DNA from: UBA940 sp964464465
GTDB lineage: Bacteria > Bacteroidota > Bacteroidia > Bacteroidales > Rikenellaceae
Assembly (NCBI GenBank): GCA_964464465.1
Contig: CAYXGF010000042.1
Span: 1 to 15,453, forward strand
DNA length: 15,453 nt
Reading direction: 5' to 3'
Shown here piece after piece: positions 1 through 6,879 of the stretch. A program made the position numbers and the translations under genes. Below the pieces are notes generated by a model that saw only the letters and a program-made list of their open reading frames with translations, was not told the origin of the DNA and did no database searches. Each line of letters opens with the position of its first letter. The first letter of the stretch is position 1.

Positions 1-1
1 G

Positions 2-1117
2 GCGGAGTTGACCCAGGAGCTGCATATCAGTATTCCCACGATTACAAAACTGGTGAACGAACTGGTTGCGGAGAATATAGTGATGGAGAAAGGAAAAATC
101 GAGACCAACGGCGGTCGCCGTCCGAATATCTTCGGTCTTACGAACTCCACCATCTATTTCGCCGGCGCCAATATCAGCCGTGACAACATACAGTTCGTGA
201 TAACTGATATTCACAACAACATAATTTTCGAGGATACGCAGCGCGATTTCGAGCTTGCAGACACTCCGCAGTCGTTGGAGAGAATATTCGAGACGCTGGA
301 ACGATTCATAAACAACTGCGGTATCGACCGCGGCAAGATTCTCGGACTCGGCGTCTGCATTGCCGGCCGTGTCAATCCGAGCACCGGCCGCAGTTACATG
401 TACTTCAACTCGGGCGAGCAGTCGTTCAGCGAACTGATTGAAAACCGCATGCAGTTCCGCACCATTCTCGAAAACGACACGAGGGCGAGATGCTACGCGG
501 AGTACAACAACGACCGCAATGCCAAACAGGAGGAGCAGAATATGCTTTATCTGCATCTGGGCCGCGGTGTGGCAATCGGTATAGTTACGGACGGCAAGCT
601 CTATTACGGCAAGTCCGGCTTCGCGGGCGAGTTCGGACACACTCCGTTCTTCGACAACGAGATTATCTGTGCCTGCGGAAAGAAAGGCTGTCTTGAAACC
701 GAGATTTCCGGTATCGCAATCGAGAACAAAATCGTCAAGTTAATCGAGCAGGGCGTCAATACCATTCTGCGTGACAAGTATGAGCGCGGCGAGAACATTC
801 ACATCGACGATATAATTGCCGCCGCAAAGAGCGACGACAATCTTTCGATAGAACTTATAGAGGAGGCCGGCGAAAAAGCAGGAAAGAGTATTGCGTTTCT
901 TATCAATATATTCAATCCGCAGACCGTCATCATCGGAGGCAACCTTTCGCGTGCCGGCGACTATATAATGCTTCCGTTGAAGGCCGCGACGAACAAATAC
1001 TCCCTTAATCTGGTGTACAAGGACACGAAGTTCCGTCTGTCGCAGATGGGAGAGAATGCCGGTGCGCTCGGAGCCGCCATGCTTATCCGCAACCGTATCA
1101 TAGGCTTGTGTCAGTAA
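2..1117 (+). CDS. ROK-family transcriptional regulator (5' end missing)
   Basis: Likely a sugar-responsive repressor of the NagC/Mlc type. The frame is open to the left edge, so the start and part of the DNA-binding domain lie outside the window; residues are counted from the TTG at 8. Residues 1-45 are the end of a winged helix-turn-helix with a GGRRP wing. The ROK sugar-binding domain follows: the END motif at 156-158 carries the usual catalytic Asp (D158), GEFGHTPF is at 207-214 and the zinc motif CACGKKGCLE at 221-230 (ligands H211, C221, C223, C228). The ATP-binding DxGxT loop expected near residues 53-57 reads GANIS, so kinase activity is doubtful and a sensing/repressor role is favoured. 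The stop overlaps the start of the next gene (TAATG), so the two are probably co-translated. Family assignment is firm; ligand and target genes are unknown. Confidence 0.9.
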   Translation, partial: AELTQELHISIPTITKLVNELVAENIVMEKGKIETNGGRRPNIFGLTNSTIYFAGANISRDNIQFVITDIHNNIIFEDTQRDFELADTPQSLERIFETLERFINNCGIDRGKILGLGVCIAGRVNPSTGRSYMYFNSGEQSFSELIENRMQFRTILENDTRARCYAEYNNDRNAKQEEQNMLYLHLGRGVAIGIVTDGKLYYGKSGFAGEFGHTPFFDNEIICACGKKGCLETEISGIAIENKIVKLIEQGVNTILRDKYERGENIHIDDIIAAAKSDDNLSIELIEEAGEKAGKSIAFLINIFNPQTVIIGGNLSRAGDYIMLPLKAATNKYSLNLVYKDTKFRLSQMGENAGALGAAMLIRNRIIGLCQ

Positions 1118-1644
1118 TGGCGCCTCTGCTGGAAACGGAGTACATACGCCTCAGAGCGTTGGAGCGCGAAGATATTGAGAGGCTGTATCTGTGGGAAAAC
1201 GACACCAATATATGGAGCGTAAGTGAGACTTACGCTCCTTTTTCCAAGACGGTGCTCGAAGAGTTCGTCGCATCTCAGCGGCATGACATATATGTCGTCA
1301 GGCAGCTTCGCATGGTTATGGAGCGCGTGCAGGACAAGGAGGCTGTCGGTGCTGTCGATATTTTCGATTTCGACCCGCACAGCCGCAGGGCGGCCGTCGG
1401 AATACTTGTTTACGACAGGTCGCAAAGAGGCCGCGGGTACGGCCGCCAGGCTCTGGAACTCGTAATGGAGTATTCGCGCTCGGTTCTGGATATGCGCCAG
1501 CTGTATTGCGATGTGTTCGCCGACAATGAGGCGAGTCTTGCGCTTTTCGACGGCGCCGGATTCCGCAGAATCGGGGTCAAGCAGTCGTGGTGCCGTGTGG
1601 GGGCCGAATGGAAGGATGCCGTCATGTTTCAGAAGCTGTTCTGA
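1117..1644 (+). CDS. GNAT-family N-acetyltransferase (RimJ/RimL-like)
   Basis: A 175-residue acyltransferase that should move an acetyl group from acetyl-CoA to an amine of a small molecule or protein; the substrate cannot be read from sequence. The acetyl-CoA pyrophosphate loop QRGRGYG is at residues 103-109, after the beta strand AAVGILVYD. The N-terminus (LETEYIRLRALEREDIERL) and the late segment DNEASLALFDGAGF are typical of the RimJ/RimL/SpeG type. I start it at the ATG at 1117, which overlaps the ROK stop codon as TAATG; a GTG at 1108 is in frame and would add three residues. The coding sequence contains a perfect terminator-like hairpin at 1214-1243. Length fits the family and no lesion is seen. 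Confidence 0.88.
   Translation: MAPLLETEYIRLRALEREDIERLYLWENDTNIWSVSETYAPFSKTVLEEFVASQRHDIYVVRQLRMVMERVQDKEAVGAVDIFDFDPHSRRAAVGILVYDRSQRGRGYGRQALELVMEYSRSVLDMRQLYCDVFADNEASLALFDGAGFRRIGVKQSWCRVGAEWKDAVMFQKLF
1214..1243 (+). terminator. Intrinsic-terminator-like hairpin inside the GNAT gene
   Basis: GGAGCGTAAGT (1214-1224), loop GAG, ACTTACGCTCC (1228-1238): an 11-bp perfect stem followed directly by TTTTT (1239-1243). This is the geometry of a rho-independent terminator, but it lies about 100 bases into an intact coding sequence. Translating ribosomes would normally prevent folding. Whether it terminates is inference. Confidence 0.45.
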
Positions 1645-1655
1645 AATGATTGCGG

Positions 1656-1694
1656 AACAGTTTTTGATACCGTTACAGGTATCAAAAGGCTGTT
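1656..1694 (+). promoter_or_regulatory. Long inverted repeat just before the SDR start codon
   Basis: TTTTGATACC (1662-1671), loop GTTACA, GGTATCAAAA (1678-1687) form a perfect 10-bp stem. A small internal loop (T opposite GG) is followed by five more pairs, AACAG (1656-1660) with CTGTT (1690-1694). The structure ends one base before the GTG at 1695 and three before the ATG at 1698, so it could hide the ribosome-binding region or act as an operator or processing site. It lacks a T-tract after the stem, which argues against a terminator. Confidence 0.5.
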
Positions 1695-1697
1695 GTG

Positions 1698-2675
1698 ATG
1701 AAACAAGAATATTCCGTTGCGCTCGTTGCGGGGGGCGGGGGGCTTATAGGCTCTCATCTTTGCCGCTCGCTTCTCGACAGAGGTTTAGAGGTCGTATGTC
1801 TCGATATCCGCTCACGCGAGCAAATTGCCTTTCCTGAAAACGTATGGAATGACAAGAAGTTCCAATACATACGTCATAATGCGATAAATCCGTTCAACAT
1901 ACACTGCGACGTCATATTCAATCTGGCGGCGCGGACGGATATGACGTACAGCAAACAGTATCCGGTCGAGACGTTGAAAACGGATATTATGGGCTGTCTC
2001 AATACGTTGGAGGTGGCAAAATACAATGCCGCGCAGTATGTCTTCGCCTCGTCGTCCGATGTATACGGCATTTCGAACGCCAACTCCTATAACGAGATGG
2101 CTGTGGGCGGCATTTCATCCGCATCTCCGAAGTACGCGTCGGGCAGCGGAAAGAGAGCGGCCGAAGGTTTGTGCGAGGCATACGGAAGCGAGTTCGGCAT
2201 AAGGACAAAAGTAGCGCGCCTGTTCAACACATACGGTCCGGAGATGCCGCCAGACAGCTGTATGATAATACCGAAGTTTCTGGTGGCGGCCTTGCAGGAC
2301 AAGGATTTGGTGGTTTACGGCAGCGGCGGTCAGACAAGAAGTTTCTGCTGGGTGGAGGATACCGTCGACGCCATGATGCGTATCATGGACAACGACAATG
2401 CGAATCTGAGCCCTGTCAATATAGGCAGCAGTCACGAGATAACCATCAATGCCCTTGCGCGGAAAATCATAGATATAACGGGCAGCCGCTCGAAAATCAT
2501 ACATGTGAATTCTCCGGTTGATACGCGCCGTCATGAAACGCCCGACATTACAAAAGCGCGGCGGATGCTGTCGTGGTCGCCGCAGACATCGCTCGACGAG
2601 GGGTTGAAGAGATGTGCCGAGTATTTGGAGGACAAACTCAAAGTGAACCGCGAGGCTTATGCCCGCTGGATGTGA
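1698..2675 (+). CDS. NAD-dependent epimerase/dehydratase, UDP-glucuronate-decarboxylase-like
   Basis: A 325-residue extended short-chain dehydrogenase, probably acting on a nucleotide sugar in the cytoplasm. The Rossmann motif AGGGGLIG is at residues 11-18, ASSSDVYG at 117-124, and ARLFNTYGPEM, VYGSGGQTRSFCWVED and RRHETPDITKA closely follow UDP-glucuronate decarboxylases and dTDP-glucose dehydratase relatives. The odd point is the active site: the expected YxxxK reads K-Y-A-S-G-S-G-K, so Tyr146 sits six residues before Lys152 and Ser148 occupies the normal Tyr position. Activity may be altered or lost. The start is the ATG at 1698; a GTG at 1695 is also in frame. A large inverted repeat sits directly upstream. 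Product specificity is not assignable. Confidence 0.85.
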   Translation: MKQEYSVALVAGGGGLIGSHLCRSLLDRGLEVVCLDIRSREQIAFPENVWNDKKFQYIRHNAINPFNIHCDVIFNLAARTDMTYSKQYPVETLKTDIMGCLNTLEVAKYNAAQYVFASSSDVYGISNANSYNEMAVGGISSASPKYASGSGKRAAEGLCEAYGSEFGIRTKVARLFNTYGPEMPPDSCMIIPKFLVAALQDKDLVVYGSGGQTRSFCWVEDTVDAMMRIMDNDNANLSPVNIGSSHEITINALARKIIDITGSRSKIIHVNSPVDTRRHETPDITKARRMLSWSPQTSLDEGLKRCAEYLEDKLKVNREAYARWM

Positions 2676-2704
2676 TAATTATATATACTTAAATAGAATA
2701 CATT

Positions 2705-3022
2705 ATGAAAGAATTCAGAGATTTGATAGCCCGTGACAGCCTTACGATGGTCGATTTTTATGCCACCTGGTGCGGTCCCTGCAAGGCTATGCATCCGGTT
2801 GTCGACGAGCTGGCTGGTAAGTATTCAGGTCGCATAGATGTCCTGAAACTCGACATAGATGCGCCGCAGAATCACGACATCACACGACAATATCGCATTT
2901 CGTCGGTTCCTACCATAATATTTTTCCGCAAGGGCGAAGTCGTATGGCGCGGCAGCGGAGCCGTGGGGGCCGACTATCTTAAAGGCGTAATAGAAAAACT
3001 CGAACAGCGGCAGGAGGCTTAA
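2705..3022 (+). CDS. Thioredoxin
   Basis: A 105-residue cytoplasmic thioredoxin, the normal length for a single-domain protein, carrying out dithiol-disulfide exchange. The active site WCGPCK is at residues 22-27 and the conserved cis-proline is Pro69 in SSVPTIIFF. There is no signal peptide or membrane segment. It lies 29 AT-rich bases after the SDR gene on the same strand and could be in the same transcript, though no clear promoter or terminator separates them. Several thioredoxins usually exist per genome, so I do not give trxA. It ends 10 bases before the converging SDR-zinc-ribbon gene. Confidence 0.95.
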   Translation: MKEFRDLIARDSLTMVDFYATWCGPCKAMHPVVDELAGKYSGRIDVLKLDIDAPQNHDITRQYRISSVPTIIFFRKGEVVWRGSGAVGADYLKGVIEKLEQRQEA

Positions 3023-3032
3023 ATGCAGCCTC
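3014..3032. terminator. Weak hairpin between converging genes
   Basis: GAGGCT (3014-3019), a 7-base loop holding the thioredoxin stop codon, AGCCTC (3027-3032). It sits exactly between two converging genes and could stop transcription from both sides, but there is no T-tract on either strand. Confidence 0.25.
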
Positions 3033-4526
3033 TCAGACGGCGCTCTTCTTCTTTTCCCACTCCTCGATTGAAGCTGCGTCGTAGCGTCTGTGTTCGTTTT
3101 TATGGAACGGAGTCCATACCTGTGCGAAAAACGGATTGCCCGCGGCCACTTCGTCGTAATTCCATGGCGCCGGCATCGGAAGGCATTTGTCGCACCAGTG
3201 TCCGCCCTTAAGAACTACACGCGGCGTTGCGTGGAATTCGTGTCCGAACTGGCATCTCCATTTCAAAGGCGAGTCTATCTGCCCCGGAGACATCTTCCCG
3301 GACAGGCACTCCCCTCCCCTGAACGCGGCGGCCTCGCGCATATCCTCTATCGTTAGTTCTTCGGTCGGCTTGCTCTCGTCGTAACCGTGGCTGAGTCTTA
3401 CCGGAGCAGTATCGGGACGGCTCAAATCGAGCGTTTCCCACGTAAGGCGACCTGCCGAGTCTCCTATGTGGGCCGATATTCTGTCGCGGCCCGAGGCATC
3501 GTTCCAACTAAGTATTCCGAATGGCGGAGTCTTGGCAAGTCTTTTTACAAAGAATTTGATGACAGATGCCGGTATCAGTTTCGCCATTTTGAAATAAGGC
3601 GGAAGCTGTGCGCTCATGCGCCGGAAATATTGGTCGCAGGTGATGTCCTCCCTGAAATGCAGTATATCTTCGAGCTTGTCCGAATCCTCGAACCACTGGC
3701 CGTGAAAATTGCGCAGGGCGAACCAGTGCGCATCGAAAATCTTCTCCGGCGGAGGACAGTGCGCCGCTTCGAGCGTTCTGCATTCGAACTCATAGTTGGT
3801 CAGACGGAACTGCTCGCCGCTTCCTATGTTGTAGAAGCCTCGCCAGAAATCCTCCGGGACCCACTCCTCGCATACATTGGCCAGCAGTCTGCCCGAGTCC
3901 TCCACAGTGGCCCATTCCAAGACGCCGCGCAGGGGTACATGGAACATTATCGGGTCGAAATTTTTCAGTATTCCGGGGTAAAGTATTCCGGATTGCCGGA
4001 GCGACACCCAGTACCTGAGTCCCGATTCCGCGAATATGCGTTCGGCTATGGTCTTAGTCACCGCATAGTGGTCGTATATGCTTATGTTTATCGGGTCGCC
4101 GGTGCGTCCCCAATGAATTGGCGGGTTGCGGTCTCCGGTCTGGGCGACGGAACCTATGTACACGACCTTGACCTTGTCCGGATTCTTTTGGGCCTTGACT
4201 GCCCGCACGATGTTGTCCGCACCGAGTATATTCACTGCACGCGTGGTTCTGGGTTTTGGGTCGGCTTTCGGTGACACCATGCCGCCGACGTGCAGCACGT
4301 AGTCCGCTCCGTCCACACCGCGTTTCACATCCTCGTACGAGGTCAAATCTCCCCATACGATTCGTACATTGTCCATGCGTGCGTATTTGCGCAACCTGAG
4401 CCGGTTCTTTAAGCTCGGTCTGACGAGCAGCGTTATGCGGAACCTGTCGCTTCGCCGCAACAACTCCATGAATCCGGCCCAGCCCATAATTCCGGTGGCG
4501 CCGGTAAGGAAAACGGTCTTTTTCAT
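3033..4526 (-). CDS. NAD-dependent epimerase/dehydratase fused to a C-terminal zinc ribbon
   Basis: A 497-residue protein with an extended SDR domain at about residues 1-300: nucleotide-binding TGATGIMG at 8-15, GDL near 59-61, Ser126 in YIGSVAQT, and catalytic YAVTK (Tyr154, Lys158), so this SDR looks catalytically complete. The part beyond about 300 is not SDR. It holds a hydrophobic, basic stretch (SVIKFFVKRL, 321-330) and, at about 405-450, a zinc-ribbon/treble-clef module of the GGxCLS...WxCxxGHxF...WCxxC kind, with C425, H429, C445 and C448 as likely ligands. That module is best known from nuclease-associated and uncharacterised bacterial proteins, so the fusion is unexpected. It is the last gene of a three-gene minus-strand operon, 13 bases after the AlkD-like gene. 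The substrate is unknown; a nucleotide sugar or lipid-linked alcohol is possible. Confidence 0.82.
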   Translation of the reverse strand: MKKTVFLTGATGIMGWAGFMELLRRSDRFRITLLVRPSLKNRLRLRKYARMDNVRIVWGDLTSYEDVKRGVDGADYVLHVGGMVSPKADPKPRTTRAVNILGADNIVRAVKAQKNPDKVKVVYIGSVAQTGDRNPPIHWGRTGDPINISIYDHYAVTKTIAERIFAESGLRYWVSLRQSGILYPGILKNFDPIMFHVPLRGVLEWATVEDSGRLLANVCEEWVPEDFWRGFYNIGSGEQFRLTNYEFECRTLEAAHCPPPEKIFDAHWFALRNFHGQWFEDSDKLEDILHFREDITCDQYFRRMSAQLPPYFKMAKLIPASVIKFFVKRLAKTPPFGILSWNDASGRDRISAHIGDSAGRLTWETLDLSRPDTAPVRLSHGYDESKPTEELTIEDMREAAAFRGGECLSGKMSPGQIDSPLKWRCQFGHEFHATPRVVLKGGHWCDKCLPMPAPWNYDEVAAGNPFFAQVWTPFHKNEHRRYDAASIEEWEKKKSAV

Positions 4527-4539
4527 CTTTTGTTCTGGA

Positions 4540-5190
4540 TTAAATGCTCACCTCGCTCAGGAGATATTTGTGGCATGCTGAGGCTGAGGCGCTGATGGAG
4601 CCGAGCAACCCTGTTATGAACATGCGATTGCCGGCGTCTGTCGCGGCATATCTTTCGATTAGCGAGACAAGCGTCCGCATCATGTGCGAGTCGGTGGTCT
4701 GTTCCAGAGCCGAAACTATGTGCGAGACGGTCCCGTCGGTTATTTTTCCAGCCGCATTCGGAAAAGAGAGTGATTTGAGTGCTGTCAGCACTATGCAGTA
4801 ACGTACGTATTCATCGTTGTCCTCTATCCATTCGGATACCGTTTGTTTTACAATTCCGGTCCTGCACAAGAGGAAAGAGGCTACATGTTCGGCTATCTCG
4901 ATGGTCGTGACGCCGCGAAGCCAGAAACCGACGCCGGCGCTGTCTATCTTGTCCGGCTCCGCTATCGTGGCGGCGGCAAGGCGCAGTTCGCGGACCTGCT
5001 GTTTGTAGAGCAGTTCGGCCAGAGAGTGGTTGGGTGCGTACTCTTTGGCGATGCTTCGTATGGTTGCGGCGCTGACACCGTAGCTCAACGGGTAACGTAT
5101 GCCTTTTGCCTGCATAGATTCGACCATCGCCCCATTCATTTCGGATTTGAGCCGGGACAGCAGGCGAATCATCAGCGTCGTGTTGTCCAT
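4540..5190 (-). CDS. HEAT-like repeat protein, DNA alkylation repair (AlkD)-like
   Basis: A 216-residue, mostly helical protein resembling the AlkD/AlkC-type HEAT-repeat DNA glycosylase family, which binds DNA along a curved helical solenoid to remove alkylated bases. Supporting segments are YGVSAATIRSIAKEY (37-51), the RELRLAAATIA helix (68-77), and repeated helical pairs to the C-terminus. I cannot place the aromatic and aspartate residues of the AlkD active site, so repair activity is unproven and it may be a related scaffold protein. The ATG at 5190 is chosen because it starts 4 bases after the DUF4831 stop codon and leaves a compact domain; a longer frame back to 5337 would overlap the upstream gene. 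It is the middle gene of the operon. Confidence 0.7.
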   Translation of the reverse strand: MDNTTLMIRLLSRLKSEMNGAMVESMQAKGIRYPLSYGVSAATIRSIAKEYAPNHSLAELLYKQQVRELRLAAATIAEPDKIDSAGVGFWLRGVTTIEIAEHVASFLLCRTGIVKQTVSEWIEDNDEYVRYCIVLTALKSLSFPNAAGKITDGTVSHIVSALEQTTDSHMMRTLVSLIERYAATDAGNRMFITGLLGSISASASACHKYLLSEVSI

Positions 5191-5194
5191 TGTC

Positions 5195-6058
5195 CTATTT
5201 GCTTTGTATTGCAACTGTTCGGCCGAGCTGGTAAACAGGAACCGTACGGCTTCCGATTCGGGTGTCCTTGTACATGACATTGCAGTCTGCATTGCCTGCA
5301 ATACGGTAAAGGCGGTCTTTCGGACCCGGTTTGGCAACTATCGTTATGCCTTCGGTCGAGACGGGGCTGACCGAGATGTCGAGCAGAACGGGTGTGCCGC
5401 TCAAATCCGTGCTTTCGAGGATTCCGCTACCCTGGTCGAACCGGCAGATGATGTATGTCTGTTGCTCGTCGTTCGGGACGACGGAAAAATATTCGGTGCT
5501 GCGGCACATAGTGCGCTTGCCGAGAAACAGAGCGGTATATTCCTCTTCCAGACGGCTTATCTCTTTCAGTGCAGCGTCGAGTCCCTGTCCGAAGACGTTT
5601 TCGCCTGCTTCGCCGGTAATGAGGTCCAGCCTGCTTCTGCGCAGTGCGAATATCTTGTTTGCGGCTTCGGCCGCACGCTGCTCCTGCGACATCTGTTCGT
5701 TTGATAGTTTGTCTATCTGCATAGCCGCAACGGTGTTTCGTATTCGGCCGCAGTCCTGGTTTTCGGGTTCGGCCGTAAACTCTCTGTCGGAGACCGTGCA
5801 GCCGATTATCGAATACACTGTCTTGTCCGTGAGCGGAGCCGTGACACCGAGATATTTCATCGCATAGCGGGCATAAGGACCGGCCGATAGCGTCTCCTTC
5901 TCAACGGTTAGGCTGATATGAATCGTAGTGCTGGGCTGCGAGAGTACGGCTGTGCCGTCCCGTTCGATTAAACCTATCGGTGCGATGACCGGATTTTGGG
6001 CCGTGCATATTGCGGCCGAGGCGCCCAGAAGCATTGTCGTAATCAAGAACTTTTTCAT
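5195..6058 (-). CDS. DUF4831 family secreted protein
   Basis: A 287-residue exported protein matching the DUF4831 family of Bacteroidetes; its function is unknown. Residues 1-20 are a signal peptide (MKK, hydrophobic core, cleavage probably after CTA at 18-20), with no lipobox. The family-like segment is the strand TTIHISLTVEKETLSAG followed by GPYARYAMKYLG (60-71). A charged helical stretch in the middle (EQMSQEQRAAEAANKIF) is also typical. It is the first gene of a minus-strand operon with the AlkD-like and SDR-zinc-ribbon genes. A consensus promoter (6078-6109) lies just upstream, leaving a very short leader of roughly 10-20 bases. Confidence 0.82.
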   Translation of the reverse strand: MKKFLITTMLLGASAAICTAQNPVIAPIGLIERDGTAVLSQPSTTIHISLTVEKETLSAGPYARYAMKYLGVTAPLTDKTVYSIIGCTVSDREFTAEPENQDCGRIRNTVAAMQIDKLSNEQMSQEQRAAEAANKIFALRRSRLDLITGEAGENVFGQGLDAALKEISRLEEEYTALFLGKRTMCRSTEYFSVVPNDEQQTYIICRFDQGSGILESTDLSGTPVLLDISVSPVSTEGITIVAKPGPKDRLYRIAGNADCNVMYKDTRIGSRTVPVYQLGRTVAIQSK

Positions 6059-6077
6059 AATTCGGTAGTTTTGTCAG

Positions 6078-6109
6078 CAAAGATAATTATTTAGGTTGCC
6101 ATATACAAC
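6078..6109 (-). promoter_or_regulatory. Bacteroidetes-type promoter for the DUF4831 operon
   Basis: On the minus strand: GTTG (6109-6106), 20 bases, then TATCTTTG (6085-6078). This matches the Bacteroidetes vegetative pattern TTTG-N19-21-TAnnTTTG with one mismatch at the first base of the -33 box. Confidence 0.75.
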
Positions 6110-6121
6110 TTTATATCGCGT

Positions 6122-6139
6122 CGGCCGTTATTGCGGCCG
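6122..6139 (-). terminator. GC-rich hairpin after the tRNA methyltransferase gene
   Basis: CGGCCG (6122-6127), loop TTATTG, CGGCCG (6134-6139), starting three bases beyond the TrmN6-type stop codon. It would separate that gene from the DUF4831 promoter. There is no T-tract after the stem, so termination is only likely from position and stability. Confidence 0.4.
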
Positions 6140-6141
6140 CC

Positions 6142-6870
6142 TTAAAATTTCAAATAGAAATCTCCTGTCAGTTGTCTGTATGCCTCAGAAAACATGCCGC
6201 GCTGTTCGGTCTCGATAGTGAGTTCCTGGCAAAGGCACTCCTGTGCGGCTCTTGAAAATTCCAACAGACGTCTTTTTACAATGCCCTCCGGTGTCGTTCT
6301 TACCGAGGTCTGCCGCGACGGATACAATCCGAGCCGTGCGGCCGCAAGGATGATTCCATCCGTTTCCGTTTCGGGTATTACTACCGAGAACCGTCCTTCG
6401 GGGGCCATGAGAATATCGGCGCATCGCAGTAAATCGGGATGACTCAACCCTACGGTATGACGCGCTGCCGAACGGCGACTGTCGGGCGGCAGCAGCGATT
6501 CGGAGAAGTAAGGCGGATTGGAGACGATGTTGTCGAACCGTCCGTGCAGTTCGGGACGTGCCGCATAGTTCTGTATCGTATCGTGTATGACGCTTATGCG
6601 CCCCGGCCACGGAGATTGCGATACGTTCTCCTCCGCTCTGCCGACACTCACCGCATCGCATTCTACCGCATGTATGAGGCATTGCGCGGCGCTTCTCTGT
6701 GCCAGCATTATGGCTATGAGGCCGGTGCCGGTGCCGATGTCGAGCGCGAGTCTGTCATCCGGCTCTATGCGGCACCAGGCGCCGAGCAGCGTGCCGTCCG
6801 TACCCACCTTCATGGCGCAGCCGTGCTGGCGGATTGTGAATCTCTTGAATCTGAATATTTCGCCGCCCAT
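6142..6870 (-). CDS. trmN6: tRNA1(Val) (adenine(37)-N6)-methyltransferase, TrmN6/YfiC type
   Basis: A 242-residue SAM-dependent methyltransferase predicted to make N6-methyladenosine at position 37 of tRNA-Val. The N-terminal segment FRFKRFTIRQHGCAMKVGTD is typical of the YfiC family, the SAM-binding motif DIGTGTG is at residues 44-50, the acidic ribose-binding residue E70 follows in HAVECD, and the adenine-methylase motif NPPY is at 118-121. Later conserved segments include RHTVGLSHPDLL (137-148). Length is normal for the family. It lies 9 bases after the TIGR02757 gene and should be co-transcribed with it. The family contains related tRNA and rRNA adenine methylases, so the exact tRNA target is inferred. 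Confidence 0.88.
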   Translation of the reverse strand: MGGEIFRFKRFTIRQHGCAMKVGTDGTLLGAWCRIEPDDRLALDIGTGTGLIAIMLAQRSAAQCLIHAVECDAVSVGRAEENVSQSPWPGRISVIHDTIQNYAARPELHGRFDNIVSNPPYFSESLLPPDSRRSAARHTVGLSHPDLLRCADILMAPEGRFSVVIPETETDGIILAAARLGLYPSRQTSVRTTPEGIVKRRLLEFSRAAQECLCQELTIETEQRGMFSEAYRQLTGDFYLKF

Positions 6871-6879
6871 CGTGATGCC

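Noticed and set aside
3387..4274. A 295-codon open frame on the plus strand
   Set aside because: It is antisense to the SDR-zinc-ribbon gene, whose SDR motifs are clear.
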